Positions 11,095 through 22,237 of a stretch of 64,000 nucleotides of DNA are shown piece by piece. Location: NCBI GenBank assembly GCA_001312405.1, contig BBDR01000012.1, positions 62,001 to 126,000 of the forward strand. The letters run 5' to 3'. Position numbers and translations under genes: made by a program. The DNA is from Clostridium sp. NkU-1 (GTDB taxonomy: Bacteria > Bacillota_A > Clostridia > Lachnospirales > Lachnospiraceae). Under the pieces are notes generated by a model. That model made no database searches. It saw nothing but the letters and a program-made list of their open reading frames with translations, and had not been told where the DNA came from. Position 1 is the first letter of the stretch, and every line of letters starts with the position of its first letter.

Positions 11095-11891
11095 ATGCTG
11101 CCAGATTATCATTTTCACACAAATTTCTCAGGAGATTCCCAAACTCCCATGCGGACCCAGCTGGAACGGGCCATAAGCCTTGGAATGACATCCCTCTGTG
11201 TTACGGACCACCATGATTATGACGTGGACTCTGTCATCGATTTTACCCTTCAGACAGACCAGTATTTTGAAGCAATGTCTGCCTTAAGAGAAGAATACAA
11301 AGGCCGGATCGACCTTCGCATAGGGATCGAGCTGGGACTTCAGACTCATTTAAAGGAATACTACAGGGAACTGTTATCAGGCTATCCCTTTGATTTCGTC
11401 ATCGGCTCCACCCATTTTATTAACAGAAAGGATCCTGCTTATCCGGAGTTTTTTTGAAGGAAGAGGAGAACAGAAGGCATATCTTCAGTATTTCCAGGCC
11501 ACACTGGATAATGTGAAAAATATAGACAACTATGACGTGGCAGCCATATCGACTACATTGTCCGTTATGGCCCAAATAAGGCTCTTTACTACAGCTACGA
11601 AGCATACCGGGATATTCTTGATGATATTTTAAGAGAAATTATAGAGCGGGGAAAAGGAATTGAATGCAACACGGCCGGTTTCCGAAAAGGGATCGGACAG
11701 CCAAACCCATGTGCTGATGTTTTAAAGCGTTATAAGGAATTAGGCGGGGAGATCATAACCATCGGTTCCGACGCCATATACCGGAAGATTTGGGAGCAGA
11801 CTTTCAGACAGCCAGAGAACTTCTAAGGCAATGCGGATTTTCTTATTATACGGAATTTCTCGGACGAAATCCGGAATTTAAGCCCCTTTAA
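11095..11891 (+). CDS. PHP-domain phosphatase, histidinol-phosphatase HisK-like (three frameshifts)
   Basis: Metal-binding PHP motifs are present in order: HFHT near the N-terminus, TDHHD, IGSTHF and, after frame repair, GSDAH near the C-terminus. Breaks occur at the T7 run at about 11450, near 11545 and at about 11772, where one C is missing. Corrected length is about 265 residues, normal for HisK-type histidinol phosphatases. GAAAGGAG precedes the start. No other his genes are visible, so substrate assignment as histidinol phosphate is by family only. Confidence 0.75.
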
Positions 11892-11930
11892 ACAAATCAG
11901 AGAAACAATACCTGGAATTGGAGAATTGCC

Positions 11931-12588
11931 ATGAATGTATTTGATATTATCGGCCCTGTTATGATCGGGCCTTCCAGCTCCCATACGGCTGGTGCTGCCC
12001 GTATCGGCAAAACGGCTGCCCTGCTTTAGGTGCTCCTGTGGCAAAGGCAGATATCCTGTTCCACGGATCCTTTGCTAAAACATATAAAGGGCACGGCACA
12101 GACAAAGCCATTGTGGGAGGAATCTTAAAGCTGGATCCCTGGGACCCGGGAATCCGCACAAGCCTTGAAACAGCGAAAGAGCAAGGGATATCCGTCACCA
12201 TCCACAACGGTAACATTGAAAATGCCCATCCAAACACGGCGCTGGTCACCCTTACCTCGGATCAGGCAGCAGCATCTCCGTCCAGGGAGCATCGGTGGGA
12301 GGCGGCAACATCGTCATAAACAAGGTAAATGACATGGAGGTTTATTTTACCGGGCAGAATACCACCCTGATCGTCATGCATCAGGATATTCCCGGCATCA
12401 TCGCCCATGTTACGAACCTGGTGGCCGCGGGCAATGCCAACATCTGCAATTTCCGCTTAAACAGGCAGGAAAAGCGGGGACTTGCCATCATGACCATTGA
12501 AATGGATTCTGTTGTTGACCAGTCCCTGGTTTCGCAGATCCAGACCATCCCTCATGTATACAATACGATTTTGTTAAAATTAAACTGA
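11931..12588 (+). CDS. sdaAB: L-serine dehydratase, beta subunit (two frameshifts)
   Basis: Deaminates L-serine to pyruvate and ammonia together with the alpha subunit encoded next. The N-terminus [21 protein letters not shown] is the family signature, with the Ser-Ser-His-Thr loop near the Fe-S cofactor. The C-terminus (about 145-218) is an ACT domain starting [18 protein letters not shown]. Breaks near 12025 (one T missing in LLLGAP) and near 12262 (one T missing) restore a continuous protein of about 220 residues. The alpha-subunit gene starts 13 bp after its stop. Confidence 0.88.
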
Positions 12589-12601
12589 TCAGGAGGAACC
12601 T

Positions 12602-13501
12602 ATGCAGTTAAAATATAATTCCGTGGAAGAGCTTGTATCAGCTGCTTCATCTTCCAATAAAAAAAATATCGGAAATTGTGCTTAAGCAGCAGGCCGAGGA
12701 TATGGAAACCCCTGAGGAAGCCGTCTACTCCACCATGGAAAACAGCTTTGAGGTCATGAAAGAGTCTGTCTTAAACGGCATGGATAAGACACTCCGTTCT
12801 TCCAGCGGACTTTCCGGAGGGGCTGCTGCCAAATTAAAAAAAGGCGGTGGATGAAGGAAAAAAACCATTACGGCCATCTTCTTGGCAACGCCATTAGCAT
12901 GGCCCTGGCGGTGACGGAATACAACTCCTGCATGGGACAGATCGTGGCTGCACCTACGGCAGGCTCCTGCGGAGTCATACCGTCAGCACTTATTTCCGTG
13001 ATGGAAGAATTTGACTTGCCAAAGCATGATATCATCATGTCCCTGTTCACCGCATCGGCCATTGGTATGGTCATTGCCAAATGCGCCAGCATCGCCGGAG
13101 CTGAGGGAGGATGCCAGGCAGAGGTTGGATCAGCATCCGCCATGGCAGCGGCGGCTCTTACGGAAATCTTTGGAGGAACGCCCCAGATGGTTTCCGACAG
13201 CTGTGCCATTGCCTTAAAAAATACCATGGGCCTGGTCTGCGACCCGGTGGCAGGACTGGTAGAGGTTCCCTGTATCAAGCGCAATGCCATGGGAGTTGCC
13301 AATGCCTTTACCGCCTCAGAGCTTGCCTGTGCCGGAATCACAAGCGCCATTCCTGCAGATGAGGTGATCCTGGCTATGAAGCAGGTGGGCGACCTCATGT
13401 CTTCCGCCTTAAAGGAAACCTCAGAGGGCGGCCTTGCCGCAACCCCTACCGGCTGCCGCCTGCGCAGGCAGATCTTTGGTTCTGATTCCGGTTCCCTATG
13501 A
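12602..13501 (+). CDS. sdaAA: L-serine dehydratase, alpha subunit (frameshifted)
   Basis: Catalytic subunit that carries the 4Fe-4S cluster. Visible blocks are GQIVAAPTAGSCGVIP, GCQAEVGSASAMAA and CDPVAGLVEVPCIKRN, which include the cluster-binding cysteines of the family. AGGAGG precedes ATG at 12602. Breaks lie in A-rich runs at about 12660 and 12840. Corrected length is about 299 residues, typical. Its 3' end overlaps the convergent YcxB-like gene by 6 bp. Confidence 0.88.
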
Positions 13502-13988
13502 AGCCGTTCTCCTTCCGGCTGTCTTGATCTTTGAGACAACATAGGCATAAAACTCATCTTTTTCTTCTTTTAATACCCTGGTCGTCAGTACAAACCCATG
13601 GGTAGAATCGGAAAAAATCAGGATCATATTGGGTTTCCTCGCAATTCTCTTGATTTTTTCCCATCTGATTTCCGAACATTTCTCTCCCATTTTAACATGG
13701 ATTCCCTGATCATCAAAGCACACCAGGGTGTCCTGACTGATGGCTGCCGCCTGCTTCCACGCCTTCCAGTAAACTAAAACAGGCTGAATCAAAGGGAACA
13801 GGCAAAAGGCCAGTATGATACAGATTTTGAAAAAAAAGGCCGTTTGAATTCCATCTGACGGTCCCAAGCACAAAAACCGCGGTGGTGAAAATGATATTGC
13901 AAACTCCTACCAGAGAGCCATAAATATAATACATGGATAACTGCCAGATATCCGCCGCTGTGTTCCGATATGTATATTCGAACTTCAT
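13496..13988 (-). CDS. YcxB-like membrane protein (frameshifted)
   Basis: About 164 residues after correcting one base in the A8 run near 13830. The start MKFEYTYRN at 13988 follows GGGAGG. Two membrane helices (about 25-75) precede a soluble C-terminal part beginning ISQDTLVCFDDQGIH. This layout matches the poorly characterised YcxB-like family (PF14317), recognised by overall pattern. No function can be assigned. Confidence 0.65.
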
Positions 13989-14033
13989 TGCGTTCCTCCC
14001 TTTCATCATGAAAGCATACCCCAAGGGTATTTC

Positions 14034-14083
14034 TTTAAAAAAATAGAATCAGGCATTAATCGAAAGAAATGCCTGATTCCATA
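14034..14083 (-). terminator. Rho-independent terminator of the TRAP operon
   Basis: The inverted repeat GAATCAGGCATT / AATGCCTGATTC is followed on the minus strand by TATTTTTTT. It lies about 50 bp past the DctM stop, so it ends the dctP-dctQ-dctM transcript. Confidence 0.85.
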
Positions 14084-14134
14084 ACCTGTTTATTGGATCA
14101 AATTACCGTTGCCCACAGGATAGGCGCAGGATCG

Positions 14135-15428
14135 TTATTTCATTAACAAAGACGGCAGCCCCAGGCTGATAGCAGGTATAAAGGTGATCAGCAGGAGCGT
14201 GATAATCATACAAAGATAAAAAGGAAGCGTCGCCTTAACCACCTTTTCCATCGGAAGTTTGGCTACAGCAGAACCTATAAATAACACGGCGCCTACGGGA
14301 GGAGTCAGAAGTCCGATACCGCAGTTCAACACCACAATAATACCGAACTGGACCGGATCAATGCCGATAGAGGTTGCGATAGGCAGTAAAATAGGTGTTG
14401 CAATGAGGATAATCGGAGACATATCCATAATACACCCCAATACCAGAAGGATCAGATTCAAAAGCAATGCCAGCAGAATCGGATTGTCGGTTATTCCGGT
14501 AATAGCACTTGCAGCCAGATCCGGAACATGCAGGGTGGTCAGGCAATATCCAAATACATTAGAGGTTGCGATCAGGATAAGCACAATGGCAAGGGTATTG
14601 ACGCAATCCTCCATAACCTTCCATACACCCTTCCAGTCCAGGCCTTTGTAAATGAACACGCTGACGAGCAGGCTGTAGATAACTGCAATGGCTGCAGATT
14701 CTGTTGCCGTAAACACGCCGCCTACCACACCAAACACAACGATCAGTACGGCTGCCAGGGCCCAGAAGGAAACTCCAAGCTGTTTCACAAGATTCTTAAT
14801 GCTGAATTTATCTCCCTTGGGATAGTTTCTCTTGACTGAGATAATATAAGAACCGATCATGAGAGACAGTGCAAGAAGCGCTCCTGGAATATAACCTGCC
14901 AGGAACAGGCTTCCAACAGAGATTCCCCCTGCCGTAGTTGCATAAATGACCATGTTATGGCTGGGCGGCACCAGAAGCCCCTCACAGGAGGAGGTAATGG
15001 TTACTGCCGTTGAAAAATCATCATCATAGCCCTGTTCCACCATCATAGGGATCAGAATGGATCCTAAAGAAGCCGTATCAGCAGCGGCGGAACCGGAAAT
15101 TCCTCCAAAGAAATACGAAGCAACAATATTAACCATAGCCATTCCGCCCCGCATCCAGCCGACACAGGCATTAGCTAAAGCAATAAGCTTTTCCGAAATA
15201 CCTCCGGAGCCCATTAATACTCCCATGGTAATAAAGAACGGTACTGCCATCAGGCTGAAGGAGCTGATTCCCTTTACCATCTGCTGGCAGATAATGGTGA
15301 AAGATTTGCCTTGGGAAAGTAGGCAGAATACTGCAGAAAGAGCTACTGCATAAGCAATGGGAAAACGAAGCAGAACCATCAGAAAAAAAGCTTCCCAGTA
15401 AGATCAGGATTACCATATTGCTACTCAT
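14135..15428 (-). CDS. dctM: TRAP transporter large permease, DctM type (frameshifted)
   Basis: Large membrane subunit of a sodium-driven TRAP importer, about 430 residues and 11-12 predicted helices. Typical blocks include FFGGISGSAAADTASLG and CGIGLLTPPVGAVLF. The first residues (MSSNMVILILLGSFF) join the main frame after a one-base correction in the T7 run near 15388. Its ATG overlaps the stop of the small permease (TGATG), so translation is coupled. Together with DctQ and DctP it imports a small acidic or sugar-acid substrate that cannot be identified here. Confidence 0.92.
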
Positions 15429-15952
15429 CACAGATTCCCCTCCTTTACATAAAGACTTTTTATGTGGTTATACAAAGCCTCTGTTTCAAAAATAATCATA
15501 GCCGCACCTGCCAGAGGAACCGGAAAATACATCCAGAATCTGGAGAGCCATGGCATGCTGGTATAAAATCCCTTGGCTCCAATACCAGAAGCATATTTCC
15601 AGCCTACCGTCAGCATGATGACCGCCAGAGCAAAAATAGCCAAATCCGCCAGGATATCCAGCCCTTTTATCAGATTCTTCGGCAGATAAGCGTCAAAAGC
15701 TGTCATACGGATATGGGAGCCCTTTCGGATAGCAAGAGCTGCGGAAAGAACGGCCATATAGCACATAAAGGTCAGAACAATCTCCTCGCTCCATGCAGGA
15801 TCAGGTATAAATGAAATATATCGGCCCGCAACCGACATACTGGTTATCAGAACATCGCCGATCAAAAGCAGCTTACAGACTAACAGAACAAATTTATAGG
15901 TTATGTCATAAGCCGGCTTTATTTTATCAATCGTTTTAAATATTTCTGGCAT
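15428..15952 (-). CDS. dctQ: TRAP transporter small permease, DctQ type
   Basis: Intact, 174 residues with four predicted helices, the normal DctQ layout. Conserved features include WSEEIVLTFMCYMAVL and RKGSHIRMTAFD. It joins the large permease to form the membrane part of the TRAP importer and lies 66 bp downstream of the binding-protein gene on the same strand. Confidence 0.92.
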   Translation of the reverse strand: MPEIFKTIDKIKPAYDITYKFVLLVCKLLLIGDVLITSMSVAGRYISFIPDPAWSEEIVLTFMCYMAVLSAALAIRKGSHIRMTAFDAYLPKNLIKGLDILADLAIFALAVIMLTVGWKYASGIGAKGFYTSMPWLSRFWMYFPVPLAGAAMIIFETEALYNHIKSLYVKEGNL

Positions 15953-16018
15953 AAAGATCCCCTTTCTAATGATCAGGCACAGAAGTCCAAGGATTCTGTG
16001 CCCTTCTTTTAAAGTTGA

Positions 16019-17092
16019 TTATTTCATATCAAGGATCTGCTGATAAAGGTCTGCGTTCTCCTTTGTGTTTTCAGAAATAACATCCTTGCATGCTTCCTGC
16101 CATGGTGCGATGTCGGTAACCTCTACCACATTGACTCCTGCTGCCTTCAGCTCATCCAATACCTCATTTTCTGCATCCTGGGAAAGCTTTTTATTAAAGT
16201 CTGATGCGTATTTGGCTGCCTCGGTCATAGCCTTCTGCTGGTTCTCAGTCAGCTTATCCCATGCATCATCAGTGATAATAACCTGAATGGCCCCCAGAGT
16301 ATGTCCATCCAGAATCAGATTTGGAGCAACTTCCTGGAATGCATTGCCTTTATAGTTTGCGATGGGCTGCTCCGCAGCATCCACAACACCGGTCTGAAGA
16401 GCTGAATAAAGCTCATTCATGCTGACTACAGTCGGGTTTGCACCCAAAGCGCTTACCATGCCCGTCATGACCGGATCACTGGAAACGCGGATCTTCATTC
16501 CCTTTAAATCTTCCATGCCGTTTACCGGATTCTTTGAGAAGAAATGGCGGAAGCCCTCCTCTCCATAGAAAAGGCCCCTTACCCCCAATTCCAGATCATT
16601 AGGTTCCATTAAGAATTCCGGAGCCAGATCACTGTCTACGAATTTCCAGAAATGGTCCCGGCCTGTGAAGGTATAAGGAACGGACAGAAGCTTGGATTTG
16701 GTCGCACCGTAGCTGGTCAGCGCAAATGCAGAGATCCGGGACATATCGATGGTACCGCCGCCCCCAAGCATGGTATCAAGAACGTCATTTTCCGCGCCCA
16801 GAACACCGCTTGCCTGAAGATCGATCTTAATGGATCCGCCGGACAGTTCTTCCACTTTATCCTTAAATGCCTGGTCGGTCTTTCCTACGATCGTATCCAG
16901 GGGATTAACCTCGGCATACACCAATGTGACCTGGGGATCTGCAGAAGCCGCCTCCTTGGATTCCTCCCCTTTTTGGGTTTCTCCAACAGCTGCCCCTGTA
17001 GTGGAAGTATCTTTAGCCGAACCACTACATGCCGCCAGAGTTACAGCTGCCATCGCAGCCAACATTAAAATACCTAAACCTCTTCTTTTCAT
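16019..17092 (-). CDS. dctP: TRAP transporter solute-binding lipoprotein, DctP type
   Basis: Intact, about 357 residues. I chose ATG at 17092 (MKRRGLGILML), preceded by GGAGGG; upstream in-frame codons add 14 unlikely residues. The lipobox-like LAAC indicates a lipid anchor. The binding fold is typical: IRVSSDPVMTGMVSALGA and the conserved NELYSALQTGVVDAAEQP, which in the family holds a substrate-carboxylate Arg nearby. It delivers substrate to the DctQM permease encoded downstream. Confidence 0.93.
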   Translation of the reverse strand: MKRRGLGILMLAAMAAVTLAACSGSAKDTSTTGAAVGETQKGEESKEAASADPQVTLVYAEVNPLDTIVGKTDQAFKDKVEELSGGSIKIDLQASGVLGAENDVLDTMLGGGGTIDMSRISAFALTSYGATKSKLLSVPYTFTGRDHFWKFVDSDLAPEFLMEPNDLELGVRGLFYGEEGFRHFFSKNPVNGMEDLKGMKIRVSSDPVMTGMVSALGANPTVVSMNELYSALQTGVVDAAEQPIANYKGNAFQEVAPNLILDGHTLGAIQVIITDDAWDKLTENQQKAMTEAAKYASDFNKKLSQDAENEVLDELKAAGVNVVEVTDIAPWQEACKDVISENTKENADLYQQILDMK

Positions 17093-17248
17093 GTATAAAC
17101 CCTCCTTTTTTTTCATCCTATCATAAGCAGACATTGGGTGCTATCGTAAATTTTTAAGAATCATAGCATTATTTTAACATCTTTTTAACGGAAACAGTGC
17201 GTATCTTTACGAAATATTAACACTCTCCCATATTTATTGGTATATAAA

Positions 17249-17299
17249 AAGAGAAGCACTGCCCGCGACTGTCCTTCAGCCATGGTGCAATGCTCCTCT
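17249..17299 (-). terminator. Possible terminator after argH
   Basis: AGAGAAGCACTGC and GCAATGCTCCTCT form an imperfect 13-bp stem (11 pairs) with a loop of about 23 nt, just beyond the argH stop. On the minus strand it is followed by a short T run. The long loop lowers confidence. Confidence 0.45.
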
Positions 17300-17318
17300 T
17301 CCGGCAATTTTCCGTATT

Positions 17319-18690
17319 TTATTCTTCAAGCCTTTTCTTATAAATCTCTATGACCTTTTTCATTGCTTCCTGGCCTGGTGCTCCGATTGTCATCCTCTTT
17401 TCCACACAGGTCTTTAAGCTGATGGCCTCATAAATATCTTTCTCAAACACCGGACTGATGGCCTTATACTCTTCCAGGCTCATATCATCAAGGGCAATTC
17501 CCTTTCCAATACAGAAAAGCACAAGCTGTCCCACGATTCCATGGGCATCCCGAAAAGCCACCCCATGATTTACCAGATAATCAGCCGCATCTGTTGCATT
17601 GGTAAAGCCATTTTTTTGCGCTGGCCTCCATCACATCCTTTCGGAAGGTCATGGTGGAAATCATTCCTGTAAACAGGGCAAGGCAGCCTTTTACCGTGTC
17701 AATGGCGTCAAAGGCAAGCTCCTTATCCTCCTGCATATCCTTATTATAAGCAAGGGGAATTCCCTTCATGGTGGTCAAAAGCGACACCAGGGCGCCGTAA
17801 ACCCTGCCGGTCTTTCCCCTGATCAGTTCCGCAATGTCCGGGTTCTTCTTCTGAGGCATGATGCTGCTTCCGGTGCTGTAGGAATCATCAATTTCCACAA
17901 AACGGTATTCATTGGTATTCCAGATGATGATCTCTTCGCAGAATCTGCTTAAATGCATGGCAATGGTGGATAAAGCGCTTAAAAGCTCGATTAAGTAATC
18001 CCTGTCAGCCACGGAATCCATGCTGTTAAGAGTCGGTCCTGCAAAGCCTAAAAGCTCTGCCGTATATTCTGTCCAGGGGATAAGTAGTTCCGGCCAGGGC
18101 GCCGGACCCAAGGGGACAGTAGTTCATCCTTTTTTTGATGTCATAAAGGCGGGAACGGTCCCTGTCAAACATTTCAAAATAAGCACCTAAGTGGTGAGCC
18201 AGGGTGATTGGCTGAGCTTTCTGCAAATGGGTAAATCCAGGCATATAGGTGTCAAGATTTTCTTCCATGAGCTTTAAAAGCTCCGAAAGAAGCCCTTCCA
18301 CCAGAACAGAAAGTTCATCGATCTCATCCCTTGTATACAGCTTCATATCAAGAGCCACCTGGTCATTACGGCTCCGTCCGGTGTGAAGGCGCTTTCCTGC
18401 CTCCCCGATCCGTTCCGTTAAAACTGCTTCCACGAAAGAATGAATGTCTTCATGCTCTCCCGTTATTGCCAGGCTCCACTTTCTATATCCTCCCGGATCT
18501 CCATAAGGCCCTTTACGATCTTATCCCTGTCTTCCTCTGTAAGAAGCCCTTGTTTCGCAAGCATCTTCACATGAGCAATGCTGCCCTCAATATCCTGATG
18601 ATAGAATTTTTGGTCAAATGATATGGATGCATTAAAATTGTGAACCAGCTGATTGGTTTCTTTTGTGAAGCGTCCGCCCCATAGTTTCAT
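17319..18690 (-). CDS. argH: Argininosuccinate lyase (three or more frameshifts)
   Basis: Last step of arginine synthesis: argininosuccinate to arginine and fumarate. The start [13 protein letters not shown] and the superfamily signature [12 protein letters not shown] are diagnostic; [12 protein letters not shown] and the His of [13 protein letters not shown] form other active-site parts. Frames switch near 18465, 18110 and 17615. Corrected length is about 457 residues, normal. No other arg genes are adjacent. Confidence 0.92.
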
Positions 18691-18733
18691 AATTGAAATC
18701 TCCTCTTTCCTTTATTCTCGTGAAGGCAAATTT

Positions 18734-21626
18734 TTAACCTGTGGAATGAACCCTCATGGGTCTGTGCTTTTTTCCTTTTCCTGCGGATACACCTGCAAGT
18801 ATCAGCAGAAAGACCACGCTTCCAGCTGTAATGATGCCGCCTGTTTTAAGTCCCTGAGGCATATATTCCAGAGAAATATCATGGGTACCGGCAATCACAT
18901 GGACGCTTAAAAACGTATCAAATATTTTATAAGGCTCCACTATTTTTCCATCGACCCTGACGGTCCAGCCCTTGTCATAGGGAATGCTTAAAAACAGCAG
19001 CCCGGCCTTATCGGCCGTAACCGTTCCCTGTATCTGTGTATCCGTCCATTTTGTAAGTTCCATGGAATTCCTGTTTAAAATGTTATACACAGACTCAAGG
19101 CCTTCAGGCAGAAAGCGGTAAGCGGCCGCTACCAGATCCTGATCATTGTCATCGTTGCGCAGGGTGATCTCTTCCCCTGATTTTAAATAGCCCAGTTCCA
19201 GCAGGTAGCCGCGGCTCACATTATCAAAGCTTTTGGTCTTTTCTCCCAACTGAGCGTTTACCTTTTCCACCTTTTTATTGCTGACAAACACATAATAGTC
19301 TCCATCAGCCTCCGGTGTAAAGCTAAAGCTGGTTCCGGTGATTTCGCTTGGAACCTCAGAAAGCACAGGGCTGGCACCTAATACCACGGAAAGATCATTC
19401 TGAACCTCCGCCGGATTTGTCAGTTCCAGCTGCCAGTTATTCTCAAGGTCATAAGGCATCATAAATCCAAGAGACAAGGCATAGGTGTTTTCACGGAGAT
19501 ACATCTCATCCTTTGAAGAAACCGGCACAGATATGCCGTCATCCTCTATTTCCTCAGAGTACAGCCCGTATTTGACCGCAAAAAGGGAATCTACCAGAGG
19601 CGTGCTTCCTGTAATGCTGTAAGCATTGGTGGAGCTTTCACAGCCCAGCTTTTTAAAGAAAGCCGTAAGGTCTGAATTGGCTGTGGAAGAAAAGAGAGAG
19701 ACCGTTGGGAAGTTCATCCAGGCTCCGTCATTCTTGGTTTTGCGGGTGACCTTTTCGATCCTGTAAAAAGAGGTCCCCGGCATCAGGCTGTCTGCCAGTT
19801 CAGAAGACGCATTATTATCCTTCACATAACTGGTCCTGCTGGTCGTCGTCACACTGGTGACTGTGGTATTAACCGCGGCTTCCAGGGAAATCACGCCAAG
19901 GGTCAGAAGCACCAGCACATTCCGGCTGATCCCTTTCTGGTAAAGGTTTATAAGGCCGGCATAAATGGAAAGGAACAAAATAGCCACGTAAAATACGGAA
20001 AAATGGTAAGCCTCATCCGTTATAAGCTTCTGCGCCATCAAAACAAAGATCACCGAAGCAAAAAAAGCCATTACTACATGCTTCCATGGAATTTCGTGCA
20101 AGTGGATATAAGCCTGATAGCAGGTAAACAGCATGAGGAAAATATAAATAAAGGACTGTCTGCATGGCAGGCTGTTGGGATAATGAAATCCATGCCAGAT
20201 AAAATTCAGTGTATTAACGGAAAAGCTGGCAAAGAAAAAGAGCAGCAGGGAGCACATAACAATCTTTTCCTTCTGCCTGATCTGCCTGCAGCCCAGGTAA
20301 AGAAGGAAAAACATGAGGACTGCCACACCACAGTATATATTAGGCCAGTGATCCAGTCCGATTTCCGGCTCCACCGCCGGAAGATGTCTGGCAATCATGT
20401 CAAATATGGAAAAGTAGGAACTGATTGTCTGGGGAAAATTAAAATCTCCAGAAGCAGTTGACTGCAGCGCGTAAATCTCCGGAAGCAGAACTACTGCTGA
20501 AAGACCTCCTGCCAGCAGGGAAAACAGGGCAAACAGCCCCCCGCGGATGAGGATTTCCTTCCAGGATTTTAAACCTTCTAATATAAGAAGAGCAATAAAA
20601 TAAAATACCATAAAAATACATATCATAATCGATATGTAATAATTAGATAAAATCGACAATCCCAGTGTTAAACAATATAAAAAAACACTTCTTTTCTTTT
20701 ACCAGCCTCTCAAGGCCCAGCATAATAAGCGGGAAGAGAAGAATGCAATCCAGCCACATGATATTCCAGCTGTAAGCCGCCATATATCCGGACAAAGCAT
20801 AGAAAATGCCAAAGAAAGCGACTCCAAAATCCATGGTCCTGTTATGCCTGCGCAGATACCAGGAAAAGGAAAGACCGCTTAACCCGATCTTAAATACGAT
20901 CATATAGGTCATAAACTCTATGACATAATTCTTCGGACAAAGTACCAGCAGCCAGTTTAAAGGACTTGCCAGATAATAGGCATAAAGAGCTGCAAAATTC
21001 ACGCCCATGCCGATGTCCCAGCTGTACAGAAGGCTTCCTCCATGGGTCAGCTTATAGCGGAACTCAGAAAAGAAGGGAGCATACTGGTGATACATATCAG
21101 TCCTTAAAAAGCTTTCTTCGCCAAAAGGAAAAATTCCCCGCTGGGCAAATATGATGATCATGATCACCATCGGCACAAAAAATGCTGCTAAAAGTCCATC
21201 GGAAGGCCTTACCAGACTGACCGCTTTCCCTTCTTTCTTACCGGATGCCCTTTCTTTAAAGCTTTCCAACTGCCCTATTTCCAATTCTTCCTCATCTTCA
21301 TCGTCTTCTGGTTCCTCGGAGATGTCCAGGAAATTCTGATCAGGAACAGTCTCTTTCTCCTGTTCTAAGTCCTCTCCATAATCCATATCCCCGTCAAACA
21401 GCTCCTCCAACCCGTCAACCGGAATATCAAGGTGTATACCTGGTGCTGAAGCCAGATCAAATTCCTGCTCCGCTCTCTCCCCCTGAGGATCGAAAGCCAC
21501 CCTTTCCTCTTCATTTCCTTCTTTCAAGTCTTTTTCCCCTGTTGTATTTTCTTTTTCACCTGATGTCATTTGCAGTATATCCTCTAGTTCTTTCGATATC
21601 TTTTCAATCTCGTCATCGTGTTCCAT
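18734..21626 (-). CDS. YfhO-family membrane protein with acidic N-terminal extension (frameshifted)
   Basis: About 960 residues in all. The first 150 residues are strikingly acidic (EEPEDDEDEEELEIGQ) and probably cytoplasmic. Then come many helices of the YfhO type (Pfam bacterial membrane protein YfhO), with GMGVNFAALYAYYLASP and the LSNYY block, and a C-terminal extracellular beta-rich part ending in a last helix. One base in the T7 run near 20680 restores CLTLGLSILSNYY. YfhO proteins are thought to act in cell-surface glycan or lipoteichoic-acid glycosylation. The gene is followed 15 bp upstream-wise by gtrA on the same strand, which supports a glycan role. Confidence 0.85.
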
Positions 21627-21641
21627 TTCATATACCTCTCT

Positions 21642-22067
21642 TTACAGGGGTTCTTCCTCTCTCTTCCGGAATATGAAGGCCTTGCTGAATCCATAGTTTG
21701 CAATCACAACGACCACGGATACCAGGATTTTACTTACATATTCATCCATTTTGAGCCAGGAAACCATAATCACCATAAGAACCATTTCCATGACGCCTGA
21801 CGCTGCTCTGCATGCGGTAAACGAAAGAATCTCCTTCATGACAAAGCACAGATGCAGGTCATAGCTTTGAAATACAAAGATTTTATTTACAATAAAAGCA
21901 AACAGGACGGAAACCACCCATGCTGCCGCGGTTGCGGCCCGGTAATCGATGCCGGTCCTCACCATTAACCAATAGACAACCCAGTTTACCAGGGTCGTCA
22001 GCACTCCAAATATCAAATAGGAAATGACTTCCCGGTTCATGACCTTGTCCCAGATTTTTCTAATCAT
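21642..22067 (-). CDS. GtrA-family membrane protein
   Basis: Intact, 141 residues, four predicted helices. The start region YLIFGVLTTLVNWVVYW and the block FIVNKIFVFQ are typical of GtrA/DPMS-like proteins (PF04138). They are proposed to help flip or place polyprenyl-linked sugars for surface glycan decoration. The stop is 15 bp before the YfhO-type gene, so the two form an operon. Confidence 0.9.
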   Translation of the reverse strand: MIRKIWDKVMNREVISYLIFGVLTTLVNWVVYWLMVRTGIDYRAATAAAWVVSVLFAFIVNKIFVFQSYDLHLCFVMKEILSFTACRAASGVMEMVLMVIMVSWLKMDEYVSKILVSVVVVIANYGFSKAFIFRKREEEPL

Positions 22068-22090
22068 CCTTTTTCTCCTGTAAAACTACA

Positions 22091-22203
22091 TTTCCTCTTT
22101 TATGCCCACGCTTTCTGGGCATATAGGTATACCCGAAGGGTGTTTCCTCTTTTATGCCCACGCTTTCTGGGCATGCAGGTATACCCGCAGGGTATTTCCT
22201 CTA
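22091..22203. repeat. 52-bp tandem repeat, two copies plus a partial third
   Basis: Copies at 22091-22142 and 22143-22194 differ at only a few positions; a third starts at 22195 with TTTCCTCT. Each unit holds two small palindromes, TGCCCA-TGGGCA and TACCC-GGGTA. Read on the minus strand, a unit carries an ATG followed by codons for MPRKRGHKRGN. It sits between apbE and gtrA. A similar piece (ATACCCCAAGGGTATTTC) occurs at about 14011-14029. Confidence 0.85.
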
Positions 22204-22237
22204 TTGTATTATAGGGAAAGAAAATTGTAAAGGGATT

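Noticed and set aside
12868..13557. Minus-strand open frame of 229 codons over sdaAA
   Set aside because: It is the antisense of the serine dehydratase alpha subunit, whose frame has clear family motifs.
14000..14040. Riboswitch in the 14.0 kb gap
   Set aside because: Only a terminator and a small palindrome related to the 52-bp repeat are present; no aptamer core was recognised here or elsewhere in the window.
22091..22203. CRISPR array
   Set aside because: The repeats are directly adjacent with no variable spacers and only two full units.
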